A stretch of 64,000 bases of DNA, taken from positions 124,001 through 188,000 of the forward strand of contig ARYC01016986.1 of NCBI GenBank assembly GCA_000711775.1, given 5' to 3'. Positions 1 to 13,900 of the stretch are shown piece by piece. The stretch's first letter is position 1; each line of letters opens with the position of its first letter. Under the pieces are notes generated by a model. That model was not told the DNA's origin. It worked only from the letters and a program-made list of their open reading frames with translations, and made no database searches. This DNA is from Oxytricha trifallax (lineage: Eukaryota; Ciliophora; Spirotrichea; Sporadotrichida; Oxytrichidae). A program made the translations under genes and the position numbers.

Positions 1-786
1 ACTTTAATGTGAGAATATAATTTATTGAATTTAAAGGTGTTTAATTAAACTGAAGTTATCTCGCTCCTGGGATGCGATAAAATAGTACCGCCAATAGGAA
101 AGTCCAGCTAATTTTTAATTCTCCAAAGAATGAGTAAAAATTGTTTTAATTACCAAGAATGAAAGAATAATCAAGTTTTTCTCTGTAGTATTTATTAATA
201 TATTACTAATTAAATAATTAAAATCGCACTCCAACCCAAACGATCAAAAATTTGAGTTAGAGTGCGGAATAAATTAGAAAATAAATATAAATATATAATC
301 ACTTTTAAAAATGACATTTCGTTTATTACAAACGACATTAGGTTTTAATTAATAAATTTTAAATCATAAGAAAATAATATATTTAATTTTTTAATTTATT
401 AGTTTTGAAAATTATCTATATATTCTAATTTAATTATTTTAATATGTAATAAATTTATTTATTAATCAAAACCTAATGTCGTTTGTAATAAACGAAATGT
501 CATTTTTAAATGTGATTATGTATTTATATTTATTTTCTAATTTATTCCGCACTCTAACTCAAATTTATGATCGTTTGGGTTGGAGTGCGATTTTAATTAT
601 TTAATTAGTAATATATTAATAAATACTACAGAGAAAAACTTGATTATTCTTTCATTCTTGGTAATTAAAACAATTTTTACTCAATGAACTCAATATCGTT
701 CAAATTGGCCAACTTAAACTGCCACGATTTTGATTTATTATAAATTTAATTAATTATTTTTCCCAATTTCGAAAGTATTTCTACAA
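1..786. repeat. Palindromic MITE copy 1 (left part outside window)
   Basis: This is the right part of a dispersed palindromic element that recurs at 10784-11198 and 27584-27997, with decayed copies near 32954 and 34478. Shared landmarks are a GCGATAAAAT segment, a GGCGGTAC or GTACCGCC segment, a GTGGCAGTTAAAGTTG arm (seen here as its complement near 705-725) and the terminus CTACAA next to TA at 787-788. The copy is split by a second inverted-repeat element at 132-682. It carries no coding capacity and looks like a non-autonomous Tc1/mariner-type MITE, judging by the TA flanks. Confidence 0.75.
132..682. mobile_element. Foldback element FB1 nested in the MITE
   Basis: A near-perfect inverted repeat of about 220 bp per arm (roughly 132-355 and 462-682) surrounds an AT-rich spacer. 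The ends read GAGTAAAAATTG and its complement. AAT stands on both sides (129-131 and 683-685), consistent with a 3-bp target duplication, and the flanking MITE sequence continues across the insertion. No ORF is visible. A relative with similar ends and the same AAT duplication is at 30184-30715. Confidence 0.8.
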
Positions 787-1094
787 TATTAAGATTTATG
801 AAATTAAATTATTGAACATTATAATTAATAAGAAAACTGTAAAGATTTAAGAATATAACTTCTAAAGCTGAAAATAAAAATTAAAATAATAATATTCTAA
901 ATATCGTGTTAATAAAAATCCTATAATTTAAATTTTCAAACCTATTTGAAAATAAACTATAATTGGCAAATATTATAATGCCAATAACTTTTATAAAATA
1001 GATTTTATTTAATTAAATTTTTATTGGTTTTTTCATATATAGTTTAATCAATTTAAAAACTAGTTTTATTATATTTTAATATTAAATTAAAAAT

Positions 1095-1250
1095 ACACAT
1101 ACGACTTTGAACATATTGAACCTTGTCACATCTAAGTAAAGCTTGTCTGATTTAGTCAGAGAATCTAGAAACTCAAATACTCCACTTCAAATAGTTGATT
1201 GTTCAGATGCTAATCTTAAAGGATTTCAATGTAACAAAAGTTTAATTTAT
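1095..1250 (+). CDS. Candidate MDS, possibly the 5' part of channel gene A
   Basis: In the ciliate code this stretch reads as a protein-like segment (containing SLSDLVRESRNSNTPLQIVD, then a CSDANLKGFQCNK stretch) ending at a TGA at 1251-1253. It is less AT-rich than its surroundings. No pointer or paralogue match was found, so membership of gene A is inferred only from strand and position. It could be a chance open frame. Confidence 0.4.
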
Positions 1251-1253
1251 TGA

Positions 1254-4223
1254 ATTAAAAAATATAAATAATAATATATATTTATGATGACTTATTATAC
1301 ATTTAAAAGTTAAAAACGTATGATAAGGTTATAAATAAAAATAATTTAAAAAAAATTAAAATCACATAAAGATTAAAGTTTTATTTAAATTGTATTTGAT
1401 TGGTTTAGCATCTATAATAATTTCAGTAATTTATAATTGTATATAGTAAACAGTTAAAATATATAAAGAAAACTAACTTTTTTAAAATGTCTATTAACCA
1501 TATTAAAATAATTTGAAAATATCTATATAATTCTGAATATTACCTTGAAAGTAGCAAAAATATAATCATAAATTGGAAAAGTTAGTAATATTTACTTTTT
1601 TTTAATAATTTTTTTAAATCTATTTATTTAAAAAAATGAAGTGATCAATAAGCTATACAGTTTAAATGAATTGTAAAATTATTTTACTATAAATTCAAAT
1701 AAATGTCTACTATTTATTTAGAATCTTTGTATTTCAGAATTATTAAAGATATTTATAAACCAAATAATTAATTTATTGTAGGATGATTACTATAAGATAA
1801 TTCAAAGTTATGGCAATATTTATTTTTCAAATTTTATTTTATATTAAGATTTAAAGAGCTTTTATGATTAAATTCTTGAATAATTAAATATAATAATTTA
1901 ATAATAATTATGATATTAAAGTTTCGACATTACTAATGTTTTTGAAAATTTTATCACAATTAAGGCTAAATCAGGTGAATAAAGAGTAGTATTGATTAAT
2001 TAAAAAAAAAGAATTAATCACATTCGAAAATAAAATTTGCAATTTTATCATTCATATAACTTTATTTTGAAAATTAGGAAAATATCAAAATCAAACAAAT
2101 AAAAAAATAAACTATAAATAAATGCTATTTGAGTTAGAAAAAACTTAGGTAAATTTAAATAATCTTTTAATTCATTGAAATTGCTTATTTATTTATTTTT
2201 TTTATGAATAAGGGTTATATTGAAGAGAGGGCATACTTGATTTTTATCCAATATTTTATGACATGAAAATTATTAATGTGTATTTGTGATATAATTTTAT
2301 TTTAAATATGATAATTGATTAGGGATAGTATAATCAGTCAAGAAATATATATTGACTGTTAAAGTTTTTGCATATCTGTTAAATTTTTATTATGGTCTTT
2401 TTAAATATAAATTAAATGCTTTAATGAGCTAAAAGTATGTTACATATAGTAATTTTCTGTCAAAGTATCATAAATTTCAGTAATTTAAAATTTATAAGAT
2501 ATTTAATATTTTAAGCTTCAATTTTACTTGTAAAATATATTTTTTTTTGATTTTCTTTCTATTTTCTAAAACCTTTAATGTCCTTCTAATATTGCTTCAT
2601 AATTATTTTTATAGAATCTCAAAAACTATATCAGTTAAACTAATTTTTATTAGACAAAACATTATCTATTATAATTGCAAATTTTGCTAATATTTCCTAC
2701 AGTTTTTATATATCTAAATTTGGATACTCATTCCTTTATATATTCATTCTAAAAGATACTAATTAATTAATATTGTCTATAATACTTCGTAATAATTATC
2801 AATGATAAGGATCTAATTCATTCTAATAAATAACTTAAAAATGAAATTGTATCAAATGCTCTATATAATTTTAATTAATTTATTTATTTAAGTAATAGAA
2901 TTTGATTTCGAAAGACAAGGTGCAGATACTTACAATCATAAATTATAATAAAAGATAATTGTATAAATTCTAATAAATTGTAAAATTTCAATTCCAGATT
3001 TATCAAATTATAAAGAAATTGTGGCTAAATATTAGTTTTAATTAAAAAATATAATAATAAATGAATATCATTATTTCATATCATGAATTTCAAGTATATT
3101 ATTGAGTCATTATAAAAATTATATTTAATCTAAGATTTATAAAAGTCTGAATATGTTTACTTAAAGTTCTTTTTTTCTCGTAAAAATTTAAAATTGTTAT
3201 AGCAAAATTTTGTGAATTATTTTAATTTAAATTTCTAACACATTATTTTTAATTTAGTTTTGCGGAATTTATTTTCTCATTTATAGATCTATATTCTCTA
3301 TATTAAAAACATATTTTTAATAATAAAAATGAAAAGCTTTTATTTGAAAAAAATATTAATTATTTTAATTAAGATGATTGAATGCTGTGCTGCAAATAGA
3401 CAATAAATAAACAAAGTTTATTAAAGATTGTGGCATTTCTTATTACTTCGAGGAAACTTAAAGCAAATATATTTTCAATGAATTTAACTCTAGTATAAAT
3501 TCAAATATCTCCCCAAATTATACCACTAATTTGAAAATAAAAATACGCTTCTATCATTAATTTATTTTCTTCTTAATTTAATTTGATTATTAGCAATTTT
3601 CAATTTAGTTATAATAATTTTAATATAACATCCTATAAAATACATAAATACAGATTTAATCAATTGACTCAATAAATTTACTTTATAATGATATATAATC
3701 ATTAAAATTATCAAGTAATAATATTCACAAAAATTGCAATAACTGTCAATTATTATTCTAAGAATTTTTTTTATACAAAAGTATATTTACATTTGTTAAG
3801 TAATTTATCCATTATATTTTCATAAACTATAGAGTTTATGGAAATTTTTATTAAAGTCATGAATCAAGTTATCAATATTTAAACTTTTAAAATAATTTTA
3901 AATCTTATTAAACAATTAACAAATTTATTATTTTTTTCGGATTTTTGTGATTATTATTTAAAGTACTTGTTCTTTTTTTAGTCTCAATTTCTTTTTATTT
4001 AATCAGTTTTTATAAAAATTAGCAAATAGTATTAGATTTTTAATCATTTTAATTAATTATTCAAGCAAATGAGATTTGAGAGCAGTTTCAGTTTTTTTAA
4101 AATAGAGTGAAAACCTCTAGTTATTTTTTTAAATTTCAAATATAAATATTTTAATTATTTAATACTTTAAAGATTTTCATAAAGTAATTTAATAGTGTGA
4201 TAATCTTTGTGACCAAATATGTA
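1254..4223. other. AT-rich germline DNA, no clear gene
   Basis: About 3 kb of extremely AT-rich sequence. Two weak coding-like patches were noticed, at 2205-2275 and 3371-3465, but neither has a paralogue or pointer. The rest looks like IES or intergenic DNA. Confidence 0.5.
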
Positions 4224-4489
4224 AAACCCCATAGATCAATTAAGACATGATAATTGGGGTTAAGAATAATTAAATTAAGAATTACTTATTATTGGCGTAT
4301 AATTATAATGTTTGGGCTAATTATTAAAACTATTGGCTCGATTAATTGTCCTTATAAAGTAATCCAATCAGAGTGTGTAAATTTCATTTTAGCCTAATTA
4401 TTTATATTATTAGCCAATTATAATTAATTTATAATCTAATTGTTCTTAACTCCAATTCTCGCTTCTTAATTGATCTTATGGGGTTTTAT
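4224..4489. repeat. Inverted-repeat element with AAAACCCCAT termini
   Basis: The left end AAAACCCCATAGATCAATTAAG reappears inverted at the right end (about 4444-4488), with more than 40 bp of arm per side ending in GGGTT/AACTCC-type sequence. No ORF is present. The telomere-like AAAACCCC terminus recalls TBE ends, but the following sequence differs from the TBE inverted repeat. The target duplication is unclear. Confidence 0.65.
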
Positions 4490-4699
4490 TTTAAATCTAT
4501 GTTTTTAATAAACTATCTTTCAAATTTCAAACCTTTAATTAAGAGTCTACTAATTTAAAATAAAAATTATTTTTCCCTATAAAACAATATTATAAATTAA
4601 AATAAAAAAATATTAACTTGGTCCATAAATTTTGATTAATATATATAGTAATTATGAAAAAGTATATTCTGTTTGAATAGATTAGGGAGGGGATTGTAT

Positions 4700-4975
4700 A
4701 TTTCAGACAAATTCAAGTGGAAAATTTAAATATGAACAAAAATGCCTAAAAACAATCGAGGATCTCTCGGAAGATTATAAAATTAATCATGCCGAGTTCT
4801 TTTATGAAAGCTACATGATATACCTCTTTGGAAAGTATGATTCTAAGGGAAAATATAACTAGCCATTTACTTTAATCATGGTTGACTACGCTAATATGAT
4901 GGTGGTCAATAAGTTCACTTTGAAACTGCTACCTGATGATATAAAGCAACTTGTATTATCTTAAGATGCTTAATA
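4700..4975 (+). CDS. Gene A, MDS 1
   Basis: Reads HAEFFYESYMIYLFGKYDSK, then LIMVDYANMMVVNKFTL in the ciliate code. It aligns clearly with gene B at 41250-41500 (YAEFLEQKQMIFLIGKVDTN, LIMIDYINMLVVNKLTF). The similarity ends near VQHNN / ILHNN, which marks the approximate MDS end. Exact pointers were not resolved. Confidence 0.8.
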
Positions 4976-7900
4976 TGTGCAACACAATAATTTAAAACTT
5001 CATTTAAAATCTTATAAAATAGTGAAATTAAAGCAAAGTACAATTAAGTTTTAATTATACAAATTTGTTGATTAAAATATAAAATTTTATTATAAAATTT
5101 TGATAGAGCAATAATAATGTATTTAATATTTTTATTTATTGATAAAGATTACTTATTTAAAAATGTAAAATTAAATTGCTGTTTTAAACGGCATTTAATA
5201 CCTCAAAATTTTGAAGCACAGCTTTAGAGTAGTTTAAGTGTTTAAAAAATATTACAATCTATTACGCAAAAGTTTTTATGGCCTCCACTTTTGAAGAATA
5301 TTTTTAGTATAGTTTTATATCTATTTCTTAATTGTTTTGCATGCCAATTTGTTTTAAAGAATTAAATGAAAAAATAAGATCAATATTCTTTTGGTTTTAC
5401 CATATTTTCCATATATATAGTTTATTAATAAAAAACATATTTTAATCAAATTTTTTGTAAATATAATCACATATAGTTTTTACTATTTTTAAGTATACAA
5501 TTGAAATATTCTCTGTTATATATTAAATTAAATGTAGTAAAATAATTATAGAGCAATTTTAATGTTAGAAAATATTCACATCAATTTCAAGTGTATTTAA
5601 AAAATTATAAGTTAATTTGATAAATTTCTTCATTCATCTTAAACATAAAAAAAATTATTCAATCTAAAACACATTCTTTAAATAAATATAAATAAATATC
5701 TGTCTTAATACCAAGAATCTATTTTAGAATATTATGGATTTATTCATAAGATATATCCCTATTATGCAGCATCAAATCTTATTGATAACTATGTAGTGCC
5801 TCAACATTTTGTTTCTAAAGCAAGCAATTATTATTTATTAAATATACACGACAATATATTTAAATTAAAAATCTCATTATTTTGGCAAAAAGTATATTCA
5901 ATTACAAAATTATAATATAAAAAAAAACATATTTTTTAAATTTAGATTTAAAAAAATAAATCCTTTTATTCAAAATTAAATTTTTAAAAAAAGTATCATA
6001 TTAATTTTTAATTTTAATTAGTGTAATTTGCCACTTAAGATAATTGACGATGCCATTTTACTTAAGAGCTCTTTAAATAATAACTACTTAGTCATGGATG
6101 TTGATGATAAAATACACGTTTACAAATCCTATAAGATTTTCAATGTTGGCATTAAAGTCTATGATTAAATCTGTTTGTTTAACAATATTATCTAAATATA
6201 ATAGATTATTGGATTTAAAATCATTTTAAAAAATTCAAAAATACTCTATAAATATAAATATATTATTATAAATGATTATTCATTTATTAAGTTTAAGATG
6301 ATTCTTTATAAATTGATTTTAGGTTTAAAATATTGAAGTTAGAATGAATTAAAATTGCAAAAAATTATGAATTTATATTTATTTTGAAATTTTATTATTT
6401 TTAATGAATAACTAAGAGGTAATTTTTACCCCTAAAGACGAAAAGAAATACATTTTAGCCTAAGTAGATTACTAAAATAAATGCATCAAGAATCAGCTAG
6501 AACTTTAAATTAAATTCGATTATAATGGAATTAATTCGATTCACACACATAAAAAGTTTCCATCTTGCATCTTTATTGAAACCAGCTCCTATATTAGAGT
6601 GGTGCAATATGATTTGCTCCAATAAACTAGTGATACAATCTATTATCATTAAAAATTAAATTAATTTTAGGAAATTATCAAATATTGCAAAATTAAAAGT
6701 GAATTGGAAGATTTCCATATAAAAAATAAGATATCCTTCAATAAATATATGTGTTTCATAAATTTAAAGCTCTAATAACACAATATATCCTTGAATTTAG
6801 TTTTAAGTAGTAGAAAAATAATAAAATAGATGGTATAATTTTTCCTTTTAAAATGTAAAGTCTTAAATAAAATCCAGTGATATATACAAGTAATTTTAAG
6901 TTTATATTTTTATAAAATGGTTAAATTATGCAATTTATGTAAAAATATAAATTTTAATATCAATTTATTTAATCTATTTTAATTAAAATTATATAACTAT
7001 GGGATGTATAATTGTTAATATTCTGATAATATATTTACTAGAATTTTATATTTTCAATCGAATGTTATCTTTATTTATAGTAACTTAATTGAAAAGATTG
7101 AAATCTTCTGTTTTTTAGTTTTATATACAAGGCAAATTCTATGATTTCTTTATTAATAAAAAGTCGAAGCTAAAATAATATATTTTTAGAATTTATTTTT
7201 TTATTCAAGTAAATAGAATTATAATTAATATATCTTTCAAAATTTTATACCAATTCTTATTTTAAAATAGTTTCTTGCTTCAGGTATAATTAAAGTAAAA
7301 AATATTTATAAAGTATACAATTCTTTATTGATTATAAATCAAAGATTTTTATAAAAACTGTAATATTTATAAAATAAATTCTTAATATTTAAAATTATTA
7401 AATAAAATCTCATAAAAATTGATATTTATATTTATTATTTGTGGAGGTTATTTTCAGTGTGCGACTTCTTTGCTCTACTTAAAGTTTAATTTTTTGTCTA
7501 GATATTTTTTAAAAATATTTTTGTGAAAATTATTATTAATCATGATTCATTGCATGCATGTCATGCATCGCTTAAATATATTTTGTTCTACCAATAGAGT
7601 GTAAAATTTTATTGGCTACTAAAATAAATATAGTATATTAAAATAAATAATTTCAAATCATTGATATTTAGAGTTTTTTCTTGAAAAAATATAGAATAAA
7701 GAGTTATTCATTATTGAGTATACATATTCAAAAATTTAAAATTGTATAAGAAATTCTTTCCACTGAAATAAGATAACAATTTTAGATACTGATTTCAAAA
7801 AATTTAAGGATGTTTTTACTTTATTTATGAGAGATAGGAAACTTTTAGTAATAAAAATTTACGTTGATGAGCTTGAACCTGACTCCTTTGATACACTATA

Positions 7901-10900
7901 CTATTTAATACCCAGGAAGCAATTATCCCAATATTTTAATATATTCTTAGATTTTTTCATTAATTATATAAACTTAGAACCTTTAATGAGAATTTTGATT
8001 ATTTTAAATATATTATTTATTAAATTAGTCGATTTTAAAATGAAAATTAAAAAAAGATAATTTTTGTAAATAATTACGAACTAAAATTTATCAATTAAAA
8101 TACATTTGAATTCTGAATGAACTATTAGTCTCTTATATATTTAATCATATAAAAAATTTAGGTATGTTCACATTAAATTCTGAACTTCTTTGTTTTATTT
8201 AGAATAGTCAATTTAATTATAGAAATTTCTATATAAAACCCCAAAACCCCATGAGATAAGGTGGTTGTAGAAATTAAATTTAAATTTGAATTAATCTATA
8301 ATTATTATAAATATTTGGTTGCTTTTCATTTATTAACAAGGGTACTAATATATATATATATATAAGGGCTTCTATCACAAATCAACAAGGAACCAAATTT
8401 CTAAAGTGAGTATTTAAGGATTTTAATATATTTAATCAAAGTTAAAAATTATTCCTAATAGCTGTTGTACTGAGACCTAATGGCTTCGACCTAGCCCTAC
8501 ATGCATGACCACTACGAGCCGCCTCTGACCTCGCCCTCGGTGCAGCTGTCGCCCTCCGTGCTGCCGCCGGGCATGCACCTTGAGCTGGGCGAAGAGCCCT
8601 TGATGAGCTGGTGGGAGCTGGCCCCGAAGATTGCATGTCTACTGTAAAGCATCTCCCTCAAAGAGCACCCCATTCAGAGCTTCATGGAGATCCTGAAGAC
8701 CCTCTTCAACGCATACACCGTCAATCACCACTGGGTCCACATTTAGAAGGAGATCGAGCGCCATGCTGGGAAGCAGAGCCTTGAGCTTGCATTGAGGACG
8801 CCAATCGAGAAAGAAGGGGACCCTTTGGGAGCCTTAGATCCTGCGCTTGGTGATAAGAAGCAATCAGAGTCGTTAAAGGGCGTGCCCAAGGTTAGAGGTG
8901 GGTGCCCTATTCAATACACACGTTAGAACCAAATCAAACAGACTACCATTACCAAGCACATGTTCTCTTCACTCTAATTGGAATTGACGCAAACGAATCA
9001 CTCGCCCTCAGTACTGCCCTTTGATGGATTTGCAGATCAAGTAGTCCTTGGTGCATTGTGAGTTAGAAGAGCATGATGTGGCAACTCCATTTGTGCTGAG
9101 ACTGTTGGTATAAGCGCAGGGACTGAATGAGTAGTAGTGATAGAAAGTCTAATATTCGCTGCTTCCTAAACATAGATCAACTTCAACTCTCTTGGCATCT
9201 GAGCCAGTTCCCTTTGGTGCCAAGAAGTCGTATAAGAGCTCTGAAGTGCCAGAGTGGATGGGAACCCCATTGGTTGAGACACCAACGAGCGCAGCGCGCA
9301 GTGTACACTACATCAAGATTCCTCCTCTCCCCCATTAGTAAGAGCACTCCATCTTAAATGAACTCTTTGGCATAGTTGAGGAATCCGCATTAGCGTTCAG
9401 CACAGCAAGATAGAGGAAAAGGCTCTGAGCAGAGAGGAAAAGGCTAGTAGGCTTGGGAGATTCGCAGGTTTAAGATTAATTTGATCAGCATCATCGTTAC
9501 CATTACCAAGGAAATGTGCCCCAAAGCGCTCGCTCAATACCATAGGGTGGTCCCGAAAATGAAGATGATTAGATATCTCGGCCCCTGGAGTAGATGTCTT
9601 GGTCGGAGACTCCACCCCCACAGACCAGAACATGGTGAATCGCGTGGTGCCCCTGGCCGCCCCCCAGTCGAGCTTCCGCCCCATACTGCGTTGGCAATAC
9701 TGAAATCCTTGAATTCCAAAAGGATAATGTCAAGACCAGGTGACCTGACTTAGCAATGTGATGAGTGTACTCAAGACCAGACCTGAAGCCACTCCCAGCG
9801 ATGGTTCCTCAAGAGGCTCTCGATGACAACGACAAGATAGTCTTCCAAACTTACTACAAAAGATACAGAGATGAAAAGAGCAAGGAGAATGCATAGAACA
9901 AGACTTGGTACAGACTTCTCTTCCCACTCAGCGCTCAATACGACACTGATAGAACATCTTCTACCGCCTACATTTCGCTTCCTACGATGAGCTGCCACGA
10001 TTCAAGGAGTTGATGAAGAAGTCGGGAGCACCTGTTGAGCACGAGGAAGAGGCTCACCTGGCTTGGCATTGGCAGGTGGTAACAAGCCAGCGCGCCGACC
10101 TCCTACATTTCAAGAAGGATATCGAACTGTCCTGGAAGAAGAATGACTCCAAAGGATACAAGAAGGCCACACCCCAGTCGAGGACCCTGGAGCTCCATGA
10201 CATGCTCAGGGACGTTATCGATGCATCGGAGGACGAAGTGATCTCCTTCATCAAGAAGACCTACCAGAGGTGCACCCTCATGCCCCGCAATCTTATCACC
10301 CTACTGATTCAGCAATCGTCAAGCGCGGAGATTGGGAAACTCGCAGGCTGGCACTCAAAGGTCATCGAGCCCAAGGCACGGGAGGTCATGGAGCAGAACT
10401 ACTCGGATGAGCATGAGAAGGCTGTGGAAGCCATTACCAAGGAGATTGAGAAGTTGATAGAGTAGTGATTTAATTTTAGTAGTTGGTCGTAATTAATAAA
10501 TAAGTTTGTTTTGTATTTGATTTTCTTTTTCACCAATTTAAACATACTTTAATATAATTACGCCATCAATAATGGATATTCTGTGATATATTTTTAAATC
10601 AATTGCAACTTTTTATATTATTTCTATTCATTTACTGAATTCTATAAAGTTATATACTATAAAGACAATTAAATTAAAGTAGTAGAGCATTGTAGTTTAT
10701 CGTTTCGATTTAATTATTAATATTAGATAAATAAATTATTTTATAATAGCTATCCAAACGAAGACACTATCAAAAATTTAATATTGTAGGAATACAATTG
10801 AAATTGAGAAATTATAATTAAATTAATAAAAATTAAATCAAATTAGTGGCAGTTAAAGTTGTCCAATTTAAACGATCTTGGGCTCATTCGATAGAGAATT

Positions 10901-13900
10901 CAAAATTAGCTGGACTTTATTATTGGCGGTACTATTTTATCGCATCCCTGGAGCGAGATAACTTGACTTTAATGTGAGGGTATAATTTAATGAATTTAGA
11001 TGTGTTTAATTAAAGTCGAGTTATCTCGCTCCAGTGATGCGATAAAATGGTACCGCCAATAATAAAGTCCAGCTAATTTTAAATTCTCTATCGAATAAGC
11101 CCAAAATCGTTTAAATTGGACAACTTTAACTGCCACTAATTTGATTTAATTTTTATTAATTTAATTATAATTTCTCAATTTCAATTTTATTCCTACAATA
11201 ATGCTTAATGATTCTTTTGCCTGGGTTGTTTATAATTAATCTAATGAAGTTAAATATAAATTGATAGTGCAGAAAATAAATATTTAAATAAGTTACTATT
11301 CCTTTTTTGGTAAAGGTGTTTAATTAATATTATATATTTTAGAAATAATCTATCATAATTTTTGATAATTAATTTAAATTCATTATAAAAACTTCAATTA
11401 TACCATATAAATCTATAAAATAGTAATATCAAGTAAAATAAACTGGATATTACTTGAAATTTATGATAAGAGATTCTTTAAATTAAAGTATAATAATTTT
11501 TATATTTATCAAAGTCATTCTTATCACATATCTTAATTGGAAACTTTTTATTTATGTCTTAATTATCTGATATTTTTGATATCCTCTTATGATAAAATTA
11601 TTTAATTATTATTTATTTGTTTATACTGCTTTTATTATTGATATTTATACAGCAGAGCTTAGAACTATCTGAGAGTCCGATTCATTATGATTTTGAGAGT
11701 TTTTCATAATATGTTATGAACTAAGACAATTCAATGTTATTCATTGTATCAAGTAATGTAGTAAAAGCCTACGATGTGGTTAATAAGTGCTTTATTTAAA
11801 GCTTAACATTCAAATTGAAACAAGGAGATTAACCATTTTAAAATCATAATTACTTTCTATGACCATAAAGAAGTAAGAAATATAATAATTTTTCAAAAAT
11901 ATTATTATAATTAATGAAGAAACTTAAATGGATAATCGTAAAAATAATATTTAAAAAGAAACTCAAGATAAATTTATTCATTGTATTTTGCTTCTAGTTT
12001 TTAAGAGGTACACTCTATATATGTTGTCACTTAGTTAATTATTTTCCAATATTATTACACTAATTTTTTCTCATAAATTATATATTCATTTTTTTAAAAG
12101 TTAGTTACTGCATGAAAGATTCATAATATGCATAAACAGATTTACTATAGCAAAGTTTAGAATAAGTAAATACTAAATTCATATATGCATAGTGATACTA
12201 AATCTAAAATTATTATTAACATGAAGATAAATTAATATAAAAATTGAAGTTTATGATTGTATCTACTGTATAATGAAAATAAAAATCAACTAGTTATAAG
12301 AGTATCTGGCTCTCCTAAAGCTTACATATTATTTAAATATTTATAAATTATTAAAAATATATGAATATTATTTTGATACAACTCTTTAATTAATTTTAAT
12401 AACAAATAATAATTCTTGATTTTAATATTTATAAAGAAATGGCATTTTCACTAATTTTTTATTAAAAATTAGCAAAGAATTTATTGGTTTCTTTAAAATA
12501 CTAACTTTCGCTTCTAAGGGTGATAAATGGGAGTACATTTCATAATTAATTTTGAACAACTTCTTTGAATACAATTTAAATACATCACAAAGTTAATAAA
12601 TGATGGCATTTAAAGATAATATAACAGATCAGACAATACTTGGAAAGTCTTTAAAAACTGATAGAATTTAGAAAATTCATAAGTAAAATATAAATTAAAA
12701 ATAAATAATATATTTAACTGAAATATATATATAATAATGTTTGTTTGCTTTATATTATAATCATTGACTCTTTCTTATTCATAAATTTTAAATTAAAAAT
12801 ATAATATAAAACTTGTAACTTTTAATTTTAGGATAGATTATTCTAAAACTTAATTAGATCTTACATTTCTTAATACTTTCAATTTTAAAAAATAATGCAT
12901 GCTCCCTTAATACTATCTTAATTACTGCTATGCTAATATATTAATATTAATTTAATAAAAATTAAATTAAAAGTAAAATTTATTTTATAATTAATTTTTA
13001 TTTATGCTTATAAAATAATGAAATTTTTGTAATTATACTTAACTTAAAAAGTATTTTTGGATAATCCTATAATAAGAGTTTCTATAAGCTTGATAATTTC
13101 TTAACTGACGGACTATCTGAACAAAGGCTTCCTATTTAAAGAATTGAAGTAGATTACCCTAATCAAAGATACGATATATACTGTGATATAGACTAGCAAT
13201 ACATTTAATATCCTAAAAATAAATCAGAATTATTTATTTATGAAATTTATTCACATAAATTATTTTTAGATTCACAATATTACTGTTAGATTAAAATTAA
13301 AATACTGATAAAATTATTTTAGCATTATATTTAAAAAAATGGAAAATATTCATTAGTTATCTTAAAAAAATTAAAGCTGAATTATTTAATATCGAAAAGT
13401 AAATCTTTAAATAGTAAATATATTTTCAAAAATCATTTTAAATAGAAATTTGATTTATAAATATTTCTAATTTTCATATGATGTCAAAATTTATTTATTT
13501 ATAATTAATAGAGAATTTTACTAATCTAATTAAAAAAGCTAATCATAGATTTTTTAAAAAAAATACTTTCTCTCCTTATTTTATTTTTTTTATTATTTAA
13601 AAATTAAATTTTCAAAAAGCTATGATAACGATTTTAGTTATTGATGAATGCATTTATGAAAATCAAAGTGTTAACATTTTTTAATAAATTAATTAAATCT
13701 AATATAATTTTATATTAAAATATGAGATATTCGGATTAGCTTTGTTTCATAAAAGTTCTAAACTGATGACCTAGAAACTCTAATATCCCTTAGAAATTTA
13801 GACGATCTTGAAATAATAGCACAACTCAAAAATATGGGAGATATTTCCAAATTGCTTATGCATTATCCTTAAATTGGAAATCTATTATCGATAGTTGCAT

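Noticed and set aside
8236-8251. A true chromosome end or healed telomere
   Set aside because: Sequence continues normally on both sides and gene A resumes at 11645, so this is internal germline DNA.
8442-8636. Minus-strand standard-code ORF, proline/alanine/arginine-rich
   Set aside because: It is the shadow of the plus-strand frame starting at 8480, which has better protein character in the ciliate code.
9397-9998. Several overlapping standard-code ORFs on both strands in the GC-rich block
   Set aside because: They overlap each other in conflicting frames; high GC content removes stops and creates false ORFs.
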